A stretch of DNA of 64,000 bases, taken from NCBI RefSeq assembly GCF_001039355.2, contig NW_019774847.1, forward strand, positions 425,607 through 489,606. Direction: 5' to 3'. Shown in pieces: positions 1 to 13,407 of this stretch (positions within the stretch are counted from its first letter, which is position 1; every line of letters starts with the position of its first letter). The notes under the pieces are model-generated. The model was not told the DNA's origin. It searched no databases and saw only the letters and a program-made list of their open reading frames with translations. The DNA comes from Lingula anatina (lineage: Eukaryota > Brachiopoda > Lingulata > Lingulida > Lingulidae). Made by a program: the position numbers and the translations under genes.

Positions 1-1269
1 TTTCCTTGAAATAGAAAAATAATTTCAAAATATTTAAACAGACCTATTACATATAGAATCATCCAGCTGACAAAAATCATCAATAAGTATAGAGAGAAGT
101 AGTCACATGCTACAATCAAAAAAAAAATTTTTTCTTTTCATTTTAAATTTCTTTTTTACTGAGATTTTTGTATTGTTATACTAGATACTGTAACTGGATT
201 GCAGTATTGTGACTCACAATTTTTACTATTAGGAAATATATAATACAAAAAATAGATGTTTGAAACTAAATATTTTCAAAATGTTCAAATCATGGGGTTA
301 AGGACTGATCATTGATATATACTCCATGATTTTTTTTTTTTCATATAAAACTTCTATTTAATATGATTTTTGATGGATGTACAACCAATTAATATTCCTG
401 AATTATCTGTGCAAAACTTGAGAAGGCTTACAGTAACAAGGTGGTCTCTACCTCACTCCATTGCGGTGTAATAGACTCTTTTGTACAACAACAATGCTTG
501 TGGGATTTGTATTTTTCTGCTGAAAATGTCAATATCTAATCCCTGGGCAAGCTGAATGCCAATCTGTGAAGGGAAATCTCTTGGTACATACAAATCATTG
601 CCAAGTCTTGAATGGGAACAAAAGCTACACAGTAAAGCTAAGTAAGCACATTGAAGACTCCCTCCGCACAACATTTTAGACAACAATGACTCTCAATGCC
701 AAGGGAGGAACAGATGCTATTAAAAATATCGCTTATTGATCTTTGTATCAAGCCTAAAGAATTCCATTAAACAACTGGTAATGTTTTGTAGTGAAGTACT
801 TGTCTGTCATTTTTCTTAATGGGCCATGTTTATCAATTATATATTCTACAAGACAATCATGTAAACAGCTTCCCCATGACACGACTAATCAAGACAGTGC
901 CCTTACAGAACAGACATGACGACTTACAGTTCATCTGGTTTATGAAAAGTGGGAAAATTGCAACTTGAACCTTCTTTTGAATATGGTTTCAATAGGGGAA
1001 GAAAAGTGCCCATAACCCATTATTGAACAGTATTCAGACAATACTGGAAATGTGTCATAATTATCTTGTATTTCCAATACATGCAATATGTGCCCTGAAC
1101 TTTGATACTGAACTATGATAGTAAAACTGCTAAGACACCATGGTAAATCGGTCTCCCATGGCATCCCTAAGCAAGAAGCAATATTGACTTCTCTTAACTT
1201 AATGCTTCTTAATTGTGGCCATTGTTATATTTGTCCAAAGCAATTCCTAGTCAATTGATTGTTTGCCTA

Positions 1270-1760
1270 GTATAAGTTCGACATCACTGTTGACTGCACT
1301 AGCTGACACTTATCCAAAAGCCGCTGAACAAACGCCGTATCCTCCAAACTTTTCAAATACCTCAGCGACACTATTGTAGTCATGCCTTGCCCGGTCTGCA
1401 TGTCGGCCTGTCAATTATACTTTCATCCTGACCAAACAGATTTGGGAGCATGTGGGAGGAGATGGGAAGCAATCACGGGTCCCACATGCAGACTAACTCT
1501 TTGAGCAAATTAGGTAATCGCTCGCCTGCTTTTGTTTTGGCCTAGGCACGGTCAAACACATCACTGTGACCGTTCTCACGGCTTACTTGTCCCTGAGATG
1601 AAAGGAGCCACTGTCCAGTGCTGTGAACAATGCCGTGTCTGGACACGGATGATCGGTGCACTGGATGTCCCAAGTTAAACCTCTGTCAGGAATTTCTGGG
1701 TTACAACATACCCCCCTCCCTTTTTACTGACTACGCTTGCTGAGGAGATTGCCTGTTGTT
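1270..1760. promoter_or_regulatory. Candidate non-coding regulatory block
   Basis: This is a stretch of clearly higher complexity and GC than its surroundings, without a usable reading frame and without repeat structure. In the intergenic region of a compact invertebrate genome, such islands are often conserved cis-regulatory modules. This is inferred from composition only; I cannot test conservation. Confidence 0.2.
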
Positions 1761-4700
1761 CACCAAGGGCTTAAATGGAATCATATAACCAATTTCTTTC
1801 TTTCCTTCATGTCAAGCTGGTAATTTAACCCCATTCTAAAAGTGATGCACACAAACATATATTAGCAGAACTCAATGACCCTGTGAATAATCTGCCAACC
1901 TCATATTTTCATCAAAATGCCTTTATATCAAAATGTTCTCTCTAATCTGCCCTATTCAATCTCTTTCCTTAAAAGATTTTTTTAAAATTATGACAAAAAA
2001 TAATAATAAATGAACGAATAAATTAAAAAAGAAATTGCAAAATACAGAAAATTTGGTTCATAAGTGAAAAAGTCTAAATAAAATTCACCTGACATGACAG
2101 AAAAATCTGTGCAGACAAAGAGTAACTTATTGACATGTACCAATTAACAAAGCTGAAGAACAAACCATCTAAAATAAAAGATTAAACTGCAGGAAATTAT
2201 CAGGCAATAATTTATAATAGTAGAAGTTAAACAGAATTTTTCAAGTTATGTCACTTTCCTTTTCTTCAGCATTGTCAGGCACACAAACGGATTCTGTATC
2301 TTACACATTGCTTATGAGGAATAGTAACAGAATGGGATAACCCCTCCCCAAACTTTAAAAAGTGTTGAATGGAACCAAAACTCCTTTAAAGGGCAGCTGA
2401 CAACTTTCTCTCCTGATTGAATCACCAAAACTAAGAAATTTTGAAGAAATATTTATAAAAAAAAAAAAAAAAAAAAGGAACAAAGGTACTGAAGTTCACT
2501 TATGTGATAAATAATGTTGTGCTTCTAAGGCAACCAGGAGTCCAAATGTTCCCAGTCTCCTCTTAGACCTGGCACTTATATTTTAAATGTTCACATAAGT
2601 ATTTCAAGGAAACGCACCGAATTTATGAATTCAAAGAATTAATATCCTTTAATTGACCCCTTGTTGTTATACAGACATAGTTAACTGAATGATTTGTTTC
2701 TATCAATTGATTAATCAATCAATTAAAACAAACAAACACACACACAGTCTTAATGTTTTTTTTCTTCATTTTTTAAGAATCTAATCTTTTTACACACTTC
2801 ACAAACTTCAAACAGAAAATAAATTGTCATTTACCATTTGCAGTATCTGTAACATAAAGAACAAATTTAAAATCTATTTTCTATTACAGTTTTCAAAATA
2901 AATTGCTTTCAAAATAATCCCCATCTCTTCAGAGTAATACAAGTTCATTTGAAAGTGGAAGTGTATTTGATTCGATGCTTGAATTATCAAGGAGCCGCCA
3001 ATGTTCAGCCGGACAGAGAGTTATCAAAGAAGAAGAATAACTTAGAGCACAAAAATAATATCACACTCCTTCAACTGGGACAAAATTTGATTTTCATTCA
3101 AATTGTTTAGCAATTTTCTCTTTGCCTCAATAAGTCAACAGATTCTCAGCCTCAGTCTGGGTACAGATTTACACATAAGTAAGTAGCTCTTACTCTCTCC
3201 TTCAACCTCTTGTACTTAGATCAGGGGCTATTGATAGCACTCACTACTTGGAGGCAAAAACGGGGCTCAAACTGGGACACTCTTGTTTTAAGATTGAAAA
3301 AAAATCCTTCAAACTTTTTAAAGAGATTAACTCACAAAAAGAGTTTACTTTTTTTGTAATTAAATTATTTTGAGTTTTTAAAATGAGATATAATAGTTTC
3401 AAAATATAAATAAAAATGACAATTAAAATCATAGTATTATTTCCCATTTTTTGTATGTTTATAGCCAATGTAAAATTTTTATTACATGATATCACTTACA
3501 ATAATTCCAAAGTAAAAAAGAATTACAAAATTTATTTTACCTTAAAACAGATAACAAAAACTCTCCAAAATGTTCTTACTTCAAAAGAAAAATTAGTTTA
3601 AACCGCTGTGTCTGAGATAGTGTTTCTATGGCCCCTTGGTAAGCCCCCACGGGGACAATCACAAATCAATGCTTTCACTCTCCCTGGTGGGATTCATCAA
3701 TAGTTGCCATTGTCTACTCACATAAAGCCTAACTGTCAATACAATCAGGCTTGCCTAATGACTTGCATTTAAATACAAGTTTGTTGACACTTGAAAAAGC
3801 CCAATATACCTTGCTATGTTCAAAGAAATTCAAAACCAGTCCCCATGGCAACTGTCTGAAAATGTGGCCGTCTGTCAGCGATTGACTTCCTGAAGTGCTG
3901 TTCTTAATCTTTATTCCTACCTGATTAACTTTCAGCAACAGTTTATAACAGGGGAAACATGCATCAAAACTGTCTGATCTGCCTGATAAATATGTTGACT
4001 GACAAAAAAACTCCAGTGCCTACTTATTGCCTTGAAATTGCGAAACTGTTTTAAGGTGTTCATTACCAGAGATATGTTAGACACTTAAAAAAAAGAAAAA
4101 AGAAAAAACTTGCATCCCAACAGATGAAATTGAGTCTGAACAAAATTTTCTCTATACTAAATTAACCAAAACTAAAAAGTGGTGAAACTTTGATTACAGG
4201 GATGTTTGTGTTATTGAAATCAAATAATCAAATATACCTTTTATTACATATCTTTTACCCAACAGAACCATAAATGACAACACAAAATGCCTAAAAAGGG
4301 TCCTGCCACTACTCTTACTGCTTGGGTGTCATAGAAGGTATTAAGAATGCTAACAAGAGAGGTGTAAGTTAAGGTTTTGATCTCCATGGACAAGCATATC
4401 TGTCACAAATCTCTCCCCATTGATCTTTGCCAGTGAAGCTTTATGAAGTAGGTAAAGACATCTGTCAGGGCAGAATGATGGTTCCTGCTGTCGACTAGAA
4501 CGCTACAAGTGCCACTCCTCTAGTGAGAAACCTACAATATTAAGTCTCTCTTAGAAACTGGGGTTTAACACCTCCAAGTGAAAATAATATAATGTATTGA
4601 ACATGCATGGATTCTCTGCATATTACATCCACAGTGACAGATTGATTTTTGGTAAACTGCTAATATGTAGGGCTACTTCAGGTCAAAAACATGTTTTCTA

Positions 4701-6399
4701 GTCCTATTATCTATCAGAAAAGAAAATGACCCAATGCTTTTCTCATCAAATATGTATTGGTTTCTGGGAGAAAAAAGCACGAACTGCAAACTAATATCAG
4801 TGTACCATTCAACTTTTTATTGCAATGATCATTAATTATGAATGGTTGGCAAAAAAGGTAAAATATGAGATGACGCAGAATGCTATGGTTCAATTAAGTT
4901 AATATTAATAGGTAACATTATTTACTAATAATACCCAAGCAAAGAGTGATCATTCATCAGAATTCAGTGCGCAGACAAACACCTATTTCAAGTATTAAAA
5001 TAATGTTAACACAAATATAATAAAAAATAATTAAAAACCAAATAAAAAATTACCATGGGTATTTACCTAAAATGTTTTAAATAATGCTTACATCATAACG
5101 ATTATTCAAGTGTTACTCTAAATTGAATATTGCAATTGTGACATGAAAAAAAAAAACAATATTATATGGTTATATTCTACTTTTTTATATCTACATGTTA
5201 AAACATTCACTCTGATCCACTCAAAAAGCATATAACCAATGTGAGAATGAACTTTTGATAACCAGTACATAACAACAAACAATTAATTTGTACACACCTG
5301 AACTTTTTAAAAGGCACAGAAGAATAAAAAATGTCAAGAACACAATCCTTTCTCTCGTCGCTTCCCCGTCCCACACCCACCCATGCCCTGTCCTATAATT
5401 ATTGGTGGGTAATTCTAGTCTCTTCCAAATGAAATTAGAATTGCATGAATGTGTGCAGTAATTACATAGTTCTGTAGTAAAACTACTGGGAGAGGTATTG
5501 AAAGGAATCAGGCCAGCACGGCAGGCACAGGGGCCCATGCTGGCAGTCTGCCAGGTCTAAGGGCCCACACACAGCCCACTGTTACACGGTTTATTTCAAC
5601 ACTAAAATATGGAAACAGCTAGGTGTAACAGACCCATGTAATTTGGGGTAACAATAATCACTTCCCCATGGCACTGATTTTTCAACTGAACTCACTTCAA
5701 CCATTGTGAGAAACTAGCTAGCTGTTATTTGATTTCTCCACATCCAATATCCCATACATGTTATATCTATGATATCTATATCTATGATAATTCAATTTGC
5801 GTCTGTTGAATTTTTTCGGGATGTTGAAATCTTCATTTATAAATAAATAATGTCCAACTTCCCAAAGTCAATGTCTAAACTATTTCATCAAAATATTTTT
5901 ATCCAAGTCAAATTTATGACATTTGTATGAAACAAGTACAAAACCATTTTTTCTACTTCAAAATATCACAAATTTGATTAGTTCAAAATTTTAAGAGAAA
6001 TCAGATAAGAAGGACATTAAATGCTTCAAAACATGATAGCATGTTTTATTTCATTTGATTCTTTTTTTATCAGAAATAGAATTTCTATTACTGAATAGTA
6101 AAACAGGTGCAAAATCAAATAAGAAGGTGGGATCCAATCCTGACACCTTGGCAGACAATGTTTCTATAGCAACTGGGTACAGTTATGAGATTTTCTTTCA
6201 CTTTTTTGGCAAGGTGACGATAAATTGATGAGCGGGTAATATCAAGATGGTTATTATCTCTTCTTTATCTGACTTGTTATGCAATGTACTATGTTACTTT
6301 GAGGATGGAGCGAGGAGCATGTTCACAAAAGCAATTAAGGAGCACAGTAAATTAGTGATCAGGTCGCTACTACAATAATTTTCTTTTCCTGAACAATTC

Positions 6400-7130
6400 T
6401 ATTCTCTGAGAGTGGAGATAGAGATTCATGGCAGTGAATATGGTGCTGATAGAGTGCCACTTGATGTCACCGGACAAAGGCACTTCTGCTCAGCAAGAAC
6501 TCTGATAAATTGAAAGAAACAAAATTGTTGTTGGAACACGTACATAACCTTTCACAGTACGATTATGATGATGACACTGGCAGATGACTCAAAATGACTC
6601 GAAACTGAATCAATTACCCGCCTGCCAATTAGTGAGATCAGAATGGCATCTTTGACTGACTTCCCCCACCCGGAGAGAGGTCAGTTAAGCCACCCTACAC
6701 CGCATCAGCTGCCTACAGAGAGCCCTTTCTCAAATAGTCACATTTATTGCTACCAAACAAATAGCCCAAAAAAATAAAAGAAAAAGATTAATGTAACTAG
6801 TGTGCCTCTCAAGTAGAGAGTATTGCTTTGGCGTGCTGTGAGGCAACTTGGCAGATCATATGGTCAATGTATCACCATGAAAAGAGCCCGATTACCCGCT
6901 GGTAGGCAATTTGCCCCTGCAGCCTCTTCACACCTCTATCTACAGGAGAGCGCTTTGTCACAAATGGGGAGGGATCGTTCAATTACCTCTAATGAGGGAG
7001 CTTTTACTCACAAACATCCAAACCAGCAGGAGTAAGTCAGACATCTGTGTATGGGTGAGGTGTGGACAGGTAGGTGCCAAGTGCACAGCCACAGTGGTCC
7101 ATAATTAACTAAATTGCTTTGCAATATATC
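6400..7130. promoter_or_regulatory. Candidate non-coding regulatory block
   Basis: This higher-complexity island contains homeobox-type TAAT/ATTA cores, for example TCAATTACC and TAATGAGG near 6979-6996. The plus-strand frames through it (6823-7035 and 6911-7108) overlap each other, resemble nothing, and have no exon-like borders, so I read the block as non-coding. A regulatory role is inferred from composition and from its position next to XRN2. Confidence 0.2.
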
Positions 7131-7821
7131 TTCATCCTGTTTATCCAGAATGGAGATCAATTTATAGACTAAAACAATCATATTTATAAGTCACTTTTCA
7201 ATATTTGTCCATAAGTCATGTTTTTTATGGGGTTTTCCCAACCACCTCCCCCCTCCCCACCCCTAAAGTGCCATAAGCACATGTTCAGTGAGGCCTAACA
7301 AGAGGGGTTGATGTATCACACATCTCACAATATTACCCATGATTTTCACTATTCTGGCATCCTCATGGGATTGTATAACTTTTTCCTCTTCGCACCCAAC
7401 TCTGGCTCAGATGACGTCCGGGTTGTACTAAGTGCACACCAAGTACTCTCAAGTTGACTGAAGAGCACTGATAAAGGGCCTTGGTTGATACCCAATAAGA
7501 CAATAGTGTCTCAATTGACCAAACAATCACTCCAAACAGCTCGAGTAAGAAGTTGTGATGACTTACAAGAGGGCCTACATACAGTCAATTGTCATCAATA
7601 AAGCCACTTTTCTTTGTCTAAAAATACTATATCTCACTTTCACTGCCTGTATGGCCCATTCCCATCCACTTGGACTTTCCACTCTTGTCAGAGCTCAAAA
7701 TAGTTGTTTTGAACTATAGCATGGATAAAATTGAGGGATTTAAAGGGACAGGAACCATTTTTTGACTGCAATACAAATATTAAATTTAAAAAAAAATTAC
7801 AGAGGTAATCGAATATCATAA

Positions 7822-8069
7822 NNNNNNNNNNNNNNNNNNNNNNNNNNNNNNNNNNNNNNNNNNNNNNNNNNNNNNNNNNNNNNNNNNNNNNNNNNNNNNN
7901 NNNNNNNNNNNNNNNNNNNNNNNNNNNNNNNNNNNNNNNNNNNNNNNNNNNNNNNNNNNNNNNNNNNNNNNNNNNNNNNNNNNNNNNNNNNNNNNNNNNN
8001 NNNNNNNNNNNNNNNNNNNNNNNNNNNNNNNNNNNNNNNNNNNNNNNNNNNNNNNNNNNNNNNNNNNNN
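7822..8069. other. Assembly gap (248 N)
   Basis: A run of N's. Its right edge is a 20-base A tract followed by A-rich sequence, so the assembly probably broke at a low-complexity run. Confidence 0.99.
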
Positions 8070-8459
8070 AAAAAAAAAAAAAAAAAAAAAGAAAAAGAAA
8101 AGTACTTCAGTTTGTTGGAGCCTTCAGGCTAGATGAGGTGCCATCCTGATTACAGTCAAGTAGAAAAGATGAGTCAATGAAGGCACCTCTCTATCATCAA
8201 GAACTCCCCTTTCTGTTTTCACTGATAAGATAAAACACTGTTCACATGGATGATCCCTTATAAACCATATGAAGCAGAACATTCTTTGATGACAAATTTT
8301 TTTATTGTAATTCCATATGAGCTTCATCTCTTTAGTAAAAATGTAACTCAACCTAAAGGATAAATTATCATGACAACATTAATACAATAAATCTTGAAAT
8401 GTGTAAAAAAAAAAGACATTCCTATCCATTAGTAATACTGCTAACATTAAGATTAAAAT

Positions 8460-8790
8460 GAGCAACGGAAAAGATGCCACAAGTACGTGTTGGTCGCTGC
8501 GTTTTGCCGCATTAAGCACCCAGGCACCGTGCCCTCTGTGCTGACACCCACACCTGCAGCCTCCTTACCAGCCTCTTCAGATACGCGCACACAATACACA
8601 GCCAATTTCTGAGGGTTCTGCCCAAATCTCAAAATGTTTGCTGAAAATGAACTCCTGAATAAGGTGTCAAGCTGTAATTAAAGCACTACGTGGCGAGCTC
8701 CTGTTACAAGATGGAAGCAGTTTCCCCGTGAGTCGGCCAATAATCCTACTATAATACAAAGGAGGGGTTCGAAATACCTAGGAGTGACAA
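8460..8790. promoter_or_regulatory. Candidate non-coding regulatory block
   Basis: A compact, complex, moderately GC-rich island with no usable reading frame. It includes a homeobox-type TAATTAAAGCAC stretch near 8674 and several CACC/CAGC-rich segments. The regulatory interpretation is inference from composition. Confidence 0.2.
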
Positions 8791-11700
8791 CATGTCAACT
8801 TCTCAGAGAGTGAGTTACTCAAGAATACTGTAACTACATCTTAAGTAGACTTATATTTGTTCTTAATTACTTCCATGAATGGCATAGCACGTCAACATAA
8901 CATTACAAAAACAAATTCCTTGCAAAGAAGATGCTCGCAAACCGTGTAACCATTGATTCTGAATCACTAATTTTGAAGCTCACTAAAGAGTCTTTTTTAT
9001 ACTAATTGCATGTAAAATTGACAGAAGCTTTACTCGGCATAACGAACTGCTATTCACAATCATTACACTTCAGTCAATCATACATTGCAGCCCATCAATA
9101 GGCTCATGCAAGTTTAAACCTGCTCTTCTCTTGCCAAGCAAAAAAACCTACGCAACTGTGTAATTTTCTAACAGAGGAGCAAAAAAATGAAAGAAAATTC
9201 AATCCATGTTTGACAAAAGAGATCAAAAGCTACTGATGAGCTACAATTTCGATGCAAATGAGCAGAAAATAGCGAAGTGGAATTGAGAAAAATCTGGTAA
9301 TAGGTTGATGGAGCCACACATACTCCTCCATTGCAGACAATAGTACTTGAAAAAACAACAGGGAGTGTAACAGCAGATAATAATAGGCCTCTTGAATGCA
9401 ATAAATTAACTGGGTCTCATTAATTTCTTCTTTCCGATTGGAATCTTGTAAAACAACCTTGGAAGCGAATGTGACACAGAGGCAGACAGTATTGTTTCCT
9501 TATCAATCCAGTCGCCTCAGTCCCATCACCTGCCTTGCTCCAATACTCACAATAGATCAGGCGGCAATTTTGACATTTTGTTTGAAAATCCTCCTTCCAC
9601 ATTAGAAGCAAGTTTTCCACCCACTTCACTTTTTTAGACCTCAACAAAGAGTTAAAAGGGGATTACCACACAGCCAAACAATGTTCTGATCAAAAATGTG
9701 GATTGCCGCGCTGGAGGCAAAAAAAGGATAAAACGACTATTTAATCTGGCTGTGAACACTCAACGTTATTTACTTATGAAACCTTCAATAAAAGGAATGT
9801 GTGAGAAAGTTGTGATTTTCACCACTGAAGGGTGTCATACATAAACTCAAAAGTGGCAATGTACAAATATTCCTGGCCCACAATGGCTGTAGTTCAGCTT
9901 CAACAGCTTGGGAGCTTTTCAGACTGAATCATTTTTTAATTTTCTCACAAGTTCTTCATAGAATACTTGAGCACTTATGATTGCTACTCTGGACTGCTTC
10001 ATTTCGACACACAAAACTATTTTAGAAAACTGTGAACACTGAATAAGTAGTTCAACAGGTACAGATTTTGTACACTTTGAATTATGAAGATAATCAACTG
10101 GTTATCATAAATTATGTATGTTATTGGTTGCGTGTTGACAATATATATCATGTTGACAAAAGCAGAATGTGAATTATATATTAATGCCTTCAAACACAAA
10201 ATGTATTTTAATACAAATTGTTAACTGCAAGCTGGGACCTTCTTTTTGTATTTAATGTTTTCTAGCTTCTCACAGATATAAAGTAATGCAACCATTGAGA
10301 AGTAAGAACATTAAAATCTCTAGAACAAATACCCTTGCCATTGTGTTCTGATTTAATGATAATATGAGAGAAAAGCTCTCTTCTGGAACAAGCGTACTGT
10401 AAGACCTGATTATTTTGTGTATGAAGCTTGCTCTGCCTTTTAGTTCTTTCTCAAGTAATTGAGCCCAAAAGTTTGTCCATCAATGACCTCTGACCTTGAC
10501 AAGAGGGTGAAGGTGAGGGTAAACCAGAGAGCAGTTCATTCAGGAAACCCATTGGAAAATTGTATTCCAAATATGGCAGTCCTAGTTCACCCCTAATTGA
10601 AGTTATTACATTCACAAATTGTCAAGGTTGTGAAACTTGTGACAGATAAAGGAGAGACCAACACACCTACCAAGACCCTTATTTCCATGGATCTCACACC
10701 ATGACCTAATTACCACAGAGCACAGCTTAATGTTAAGATCCTCATGTGCTTAAAATTTCACTGAAATTCACTGAAAACTGAAGGAAAGGGATGAGAAATT
10801 CAATTAAATTTGAGTGTCAGTTCAATTTTCTAAGATTCGAAAATAAAAATAAGTTACCTCTGAAATCTGGAAATCCTTCATAATGACTTCTGTATACCAG
10901 GGAGCACAACAATTCAAGGTCAAGGTCTTTTGTGTTTAAAATTTCACACAATCAAAAATTGGATCTATGAAAGAACAGACAGACTGACAGACAACTCAAT
11001 TCCAGTAAACACTAATTCTGAATATGTAGTAAAACCTACACACAAATCTAAATATTGCAAGTTATGCAGTCGTGTTCCAACCTTCAAATTATGCATATTC
11101 CATGGATTTCTGTCTTTGGATTTCATTTTTCACAGTAAAAAAAACTGATAAAAATCAGATCAGTTCTACCGTTCATGAATACTGTAATTCTGTCAATTTT
11201 GGACATAAAAGGAAATAAAAACAATGACACCATGACTAAGAACCATGTTCACTGTAACCTGAGCCAGCCCAGTCCTCATGGTGCTCAGTGTGGCATGGGG
11301 AAGATAATGGTATGCTCAGTTACAGCGGGGCAGCTGCCACGTCGCTACCACTTACCTCTCCACAATGTGCTCTTGTGCTTCAATGGACATAACATTTACA
11401 CCAATTGTCACTTGTGATTTAATTCTGATTTTTCATTTTCCCCTCTATCTCTCTTTCTTTTCTTTTCTTTTTATTATGTGTGGGAGGAGGGTTTTAAAGG
11501 GGCACTTCAAATGTTACAAATTGCAAAAAATATTATAAAAAAATATTATAATTTTATACACATGTGGAAGAAAAAGGGAAATAAATACTAATAGCAGAAG
11601 AACAATTCTGAGCAAAAACATCCCTGTTAACCGACCAAATATAAAAACCTCCCCACATCATGTACACTTTTTTTACCTTTTAAGTTGTTGGATACATACT

Positions 11701-12089
11701 ACTTAAAAATAAAAATAATAAAAATAATAAAAAACAATAAATTTAAAAACAACTAAAAGGAAATCCACAAATCACACAGTCCAATATAAGAACACTGTTG
11801 GAATTTTGTAGATCCTTCAATAGCTATATCCAGTGCTTAATTTTTCTCTTCTCCAAATATTCTTACTTTCACACTTGTTTACAGAATGTTTTAAAATGAG
11901 AATTACTCCCTATCAAATGCAGACCTGATTGTCAACCAAGCCGATTATAATTCAACATATTAACATAGACACCAAATAAATTTCACCAGAAAATCATTTG
12001 ACCAAATAAGGTTAGCAAACACGCAAAAACATGGCAGTTGCTGATTCACTTTGCCATGCCAAAATTTTGAGATTACTAAATGAAAGAAA

Positions 12090-12570
12090 CAAAAGCGGAT
12101 AACACCAATATGGCGCAAAGGTTAAACAGTTTGTCTCGGCCATGGGGCTGTCAAGACGGGGAGAAGGGGAACCGGGGTGGTTTTGCTTGCACAGAGTGTT
12201 GACTTACAAGTTTAAAGGAGACAGAGATGTTGGTCCAGAAACCTTGTCTGGTGCCACTCATGGCGCGTGAGCCTTATGTCTTAACCTTTATGTAAGAGGT
12301 AGCTTAACTTGCCTTAATCCCACTCAATATGTTTGGTTGATTGTTCTTAAGAAGAGACCCCAAGTTACCAGTCCTATCTGAAGCTATTAATCGTGTCAGT
12401 TCACTCAAAACAATAGCCCTTATGATGCATGCTAATAAACATGTCAAGAGTTTGTCTTTAATTATCTCGTCTTACTTTCAATTTTGGAACTGACACAGGA
12501 CGTAGTTTTTGGCTCAAGAGTGCTCGACTGTTCGTAATGTCAGCTCAGGCATGATGTCTCTGAACAGATT
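12090..12570. promoter_or_regulatory. Candidate regulatory block close to the XRN2 3' end
   Basis: A complex, less AT-rich island about 0.9 kb beyond the last firm XRN2 exon. Motif-like words include TTAATCCC (Otx/Pitx-type core), CACTCAA, TAAACATG (Fox-like) and TTTAATTA (homeobox). It also contains the pyrimidine-rich acceptor-like sequence that could start the terminal XRN2 exon, so part of it may be transcribed. Single motif words are weak evidence. Confidence 0.25.
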
Positions 12571-13407
12571 AAACAACTACTCATACACAATGTAACATGG
12601 GCAGCTGTCAGCAAAACTTCTATAAAAATAAAGATATTTCTCAGATGGTAAGACAAATACATTTTTAAGCAGTAAAATAATTTCGAGGCATATGCTGGCT
12701 AAACACTCAAGAGAAATAATCCTGAATAATTTTCTTATCTTATCTAATCTGACAGGTCTAACGTGTTTGTTATGCTTTGGGGAAATTTCGTAAATCCATA
12801 TGGATTTGCACATTATGTAATGGGGCATACTTCAAATACCATCAAATATAAAAATAAGAGAATCATTATGATAAGGTCTGTTTAATATCATAGTTCACTC
12901 AGTTCAATTCTTTAATATGTCTTTTTATCGTTTTTTCAAATCAGATACACATTTTTTCATCAAAAACTGAAAAAGCATTTTTGCATTCAGGTGAGATATT
13001 GAAGCAAATATATTAAAGTTTAAGTATATTTCCTTGGCTGAGAAATATTACAGTAGTTTCTGAGAGGATTGCTTTCCCTCTTTATATAATCTATTGTGCT
13101 TCTTCTGTGCTGTAAAAAAAGACCCAACAGATGGCAGCACCATACAAAACAGAATTCCTACATCCACTACAATACTACTCGCTAATCATTCATTCTTATG
13201 AGGTTAAGAGCAACAATAAAAACAATAACCACTCATACAAGTATAAAAGAGAACCTGAAAAACTGTTCAAAGATAAGTGAAAATTCTTTCTTTTAACAAA
13301 GAAGACCCAAAATACTTCTGTGACCCACAAGCTAGACAGTTATTATTAAGGTTGAATTTAAATCAAAATTGATCTATAAACAAAATTTACTGTCTAACTT
13401 CACTTAC

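Larger units (their letters stand above)
1..7821. other. Gene-free flank beyond the 3' end of XRN2
   Basis: No reading frame here resembles a known protein, and the open frames present are short and lack exon-like borders. The sequence is mostly AT-rich with simple runs, such as 20 A's near 2457-2476. It is interrupted by less AT-rich, more complex stretches around 1270-1760 and 6400-7130, listed separately. It lies on the side to which the minus-strand XRN2 gene points. The missing XRN2 C-terminal coding and 3' UTR could reach into this flank, but I could not place them with confidence. Confidence 0.6.
8070..13407. other. Gene-free region downstream of the last recognised XRN2 exon
   Basis: No protein-coding exon is recognisable here except a weak candidate terminal XRN2 exon at 12122-12147 (see findings). 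It should hold the XRN2 3' end, because the exon at 13408-13520 finishes with a donor site and an incomplete codon. Two less AT-rich islands, around 8460-8790 and 12090-12570, are listed separately. Confidence 0.5.

Noticed and set aside
5221-5538. 105-codon minus-strand ORF
   Set aside because: Composition is not protein-like. One alternative frame could be a far-off XRN2 tail, but it would need an 8-kb intron unlike the others in the gene.
6823-7035. 70-codon plus-strand ORF
   Set aside because: No homology, no splice sites, overlaps another frame; treated as a non-coding island.
11175-11417. 80-codon plus-strand ORF and a minus-strand GTAAGT site at about 11351
   Set aside because: The translation resembles nothing. 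The donor-like site has no upstream open frame in the phase required by XRN2.
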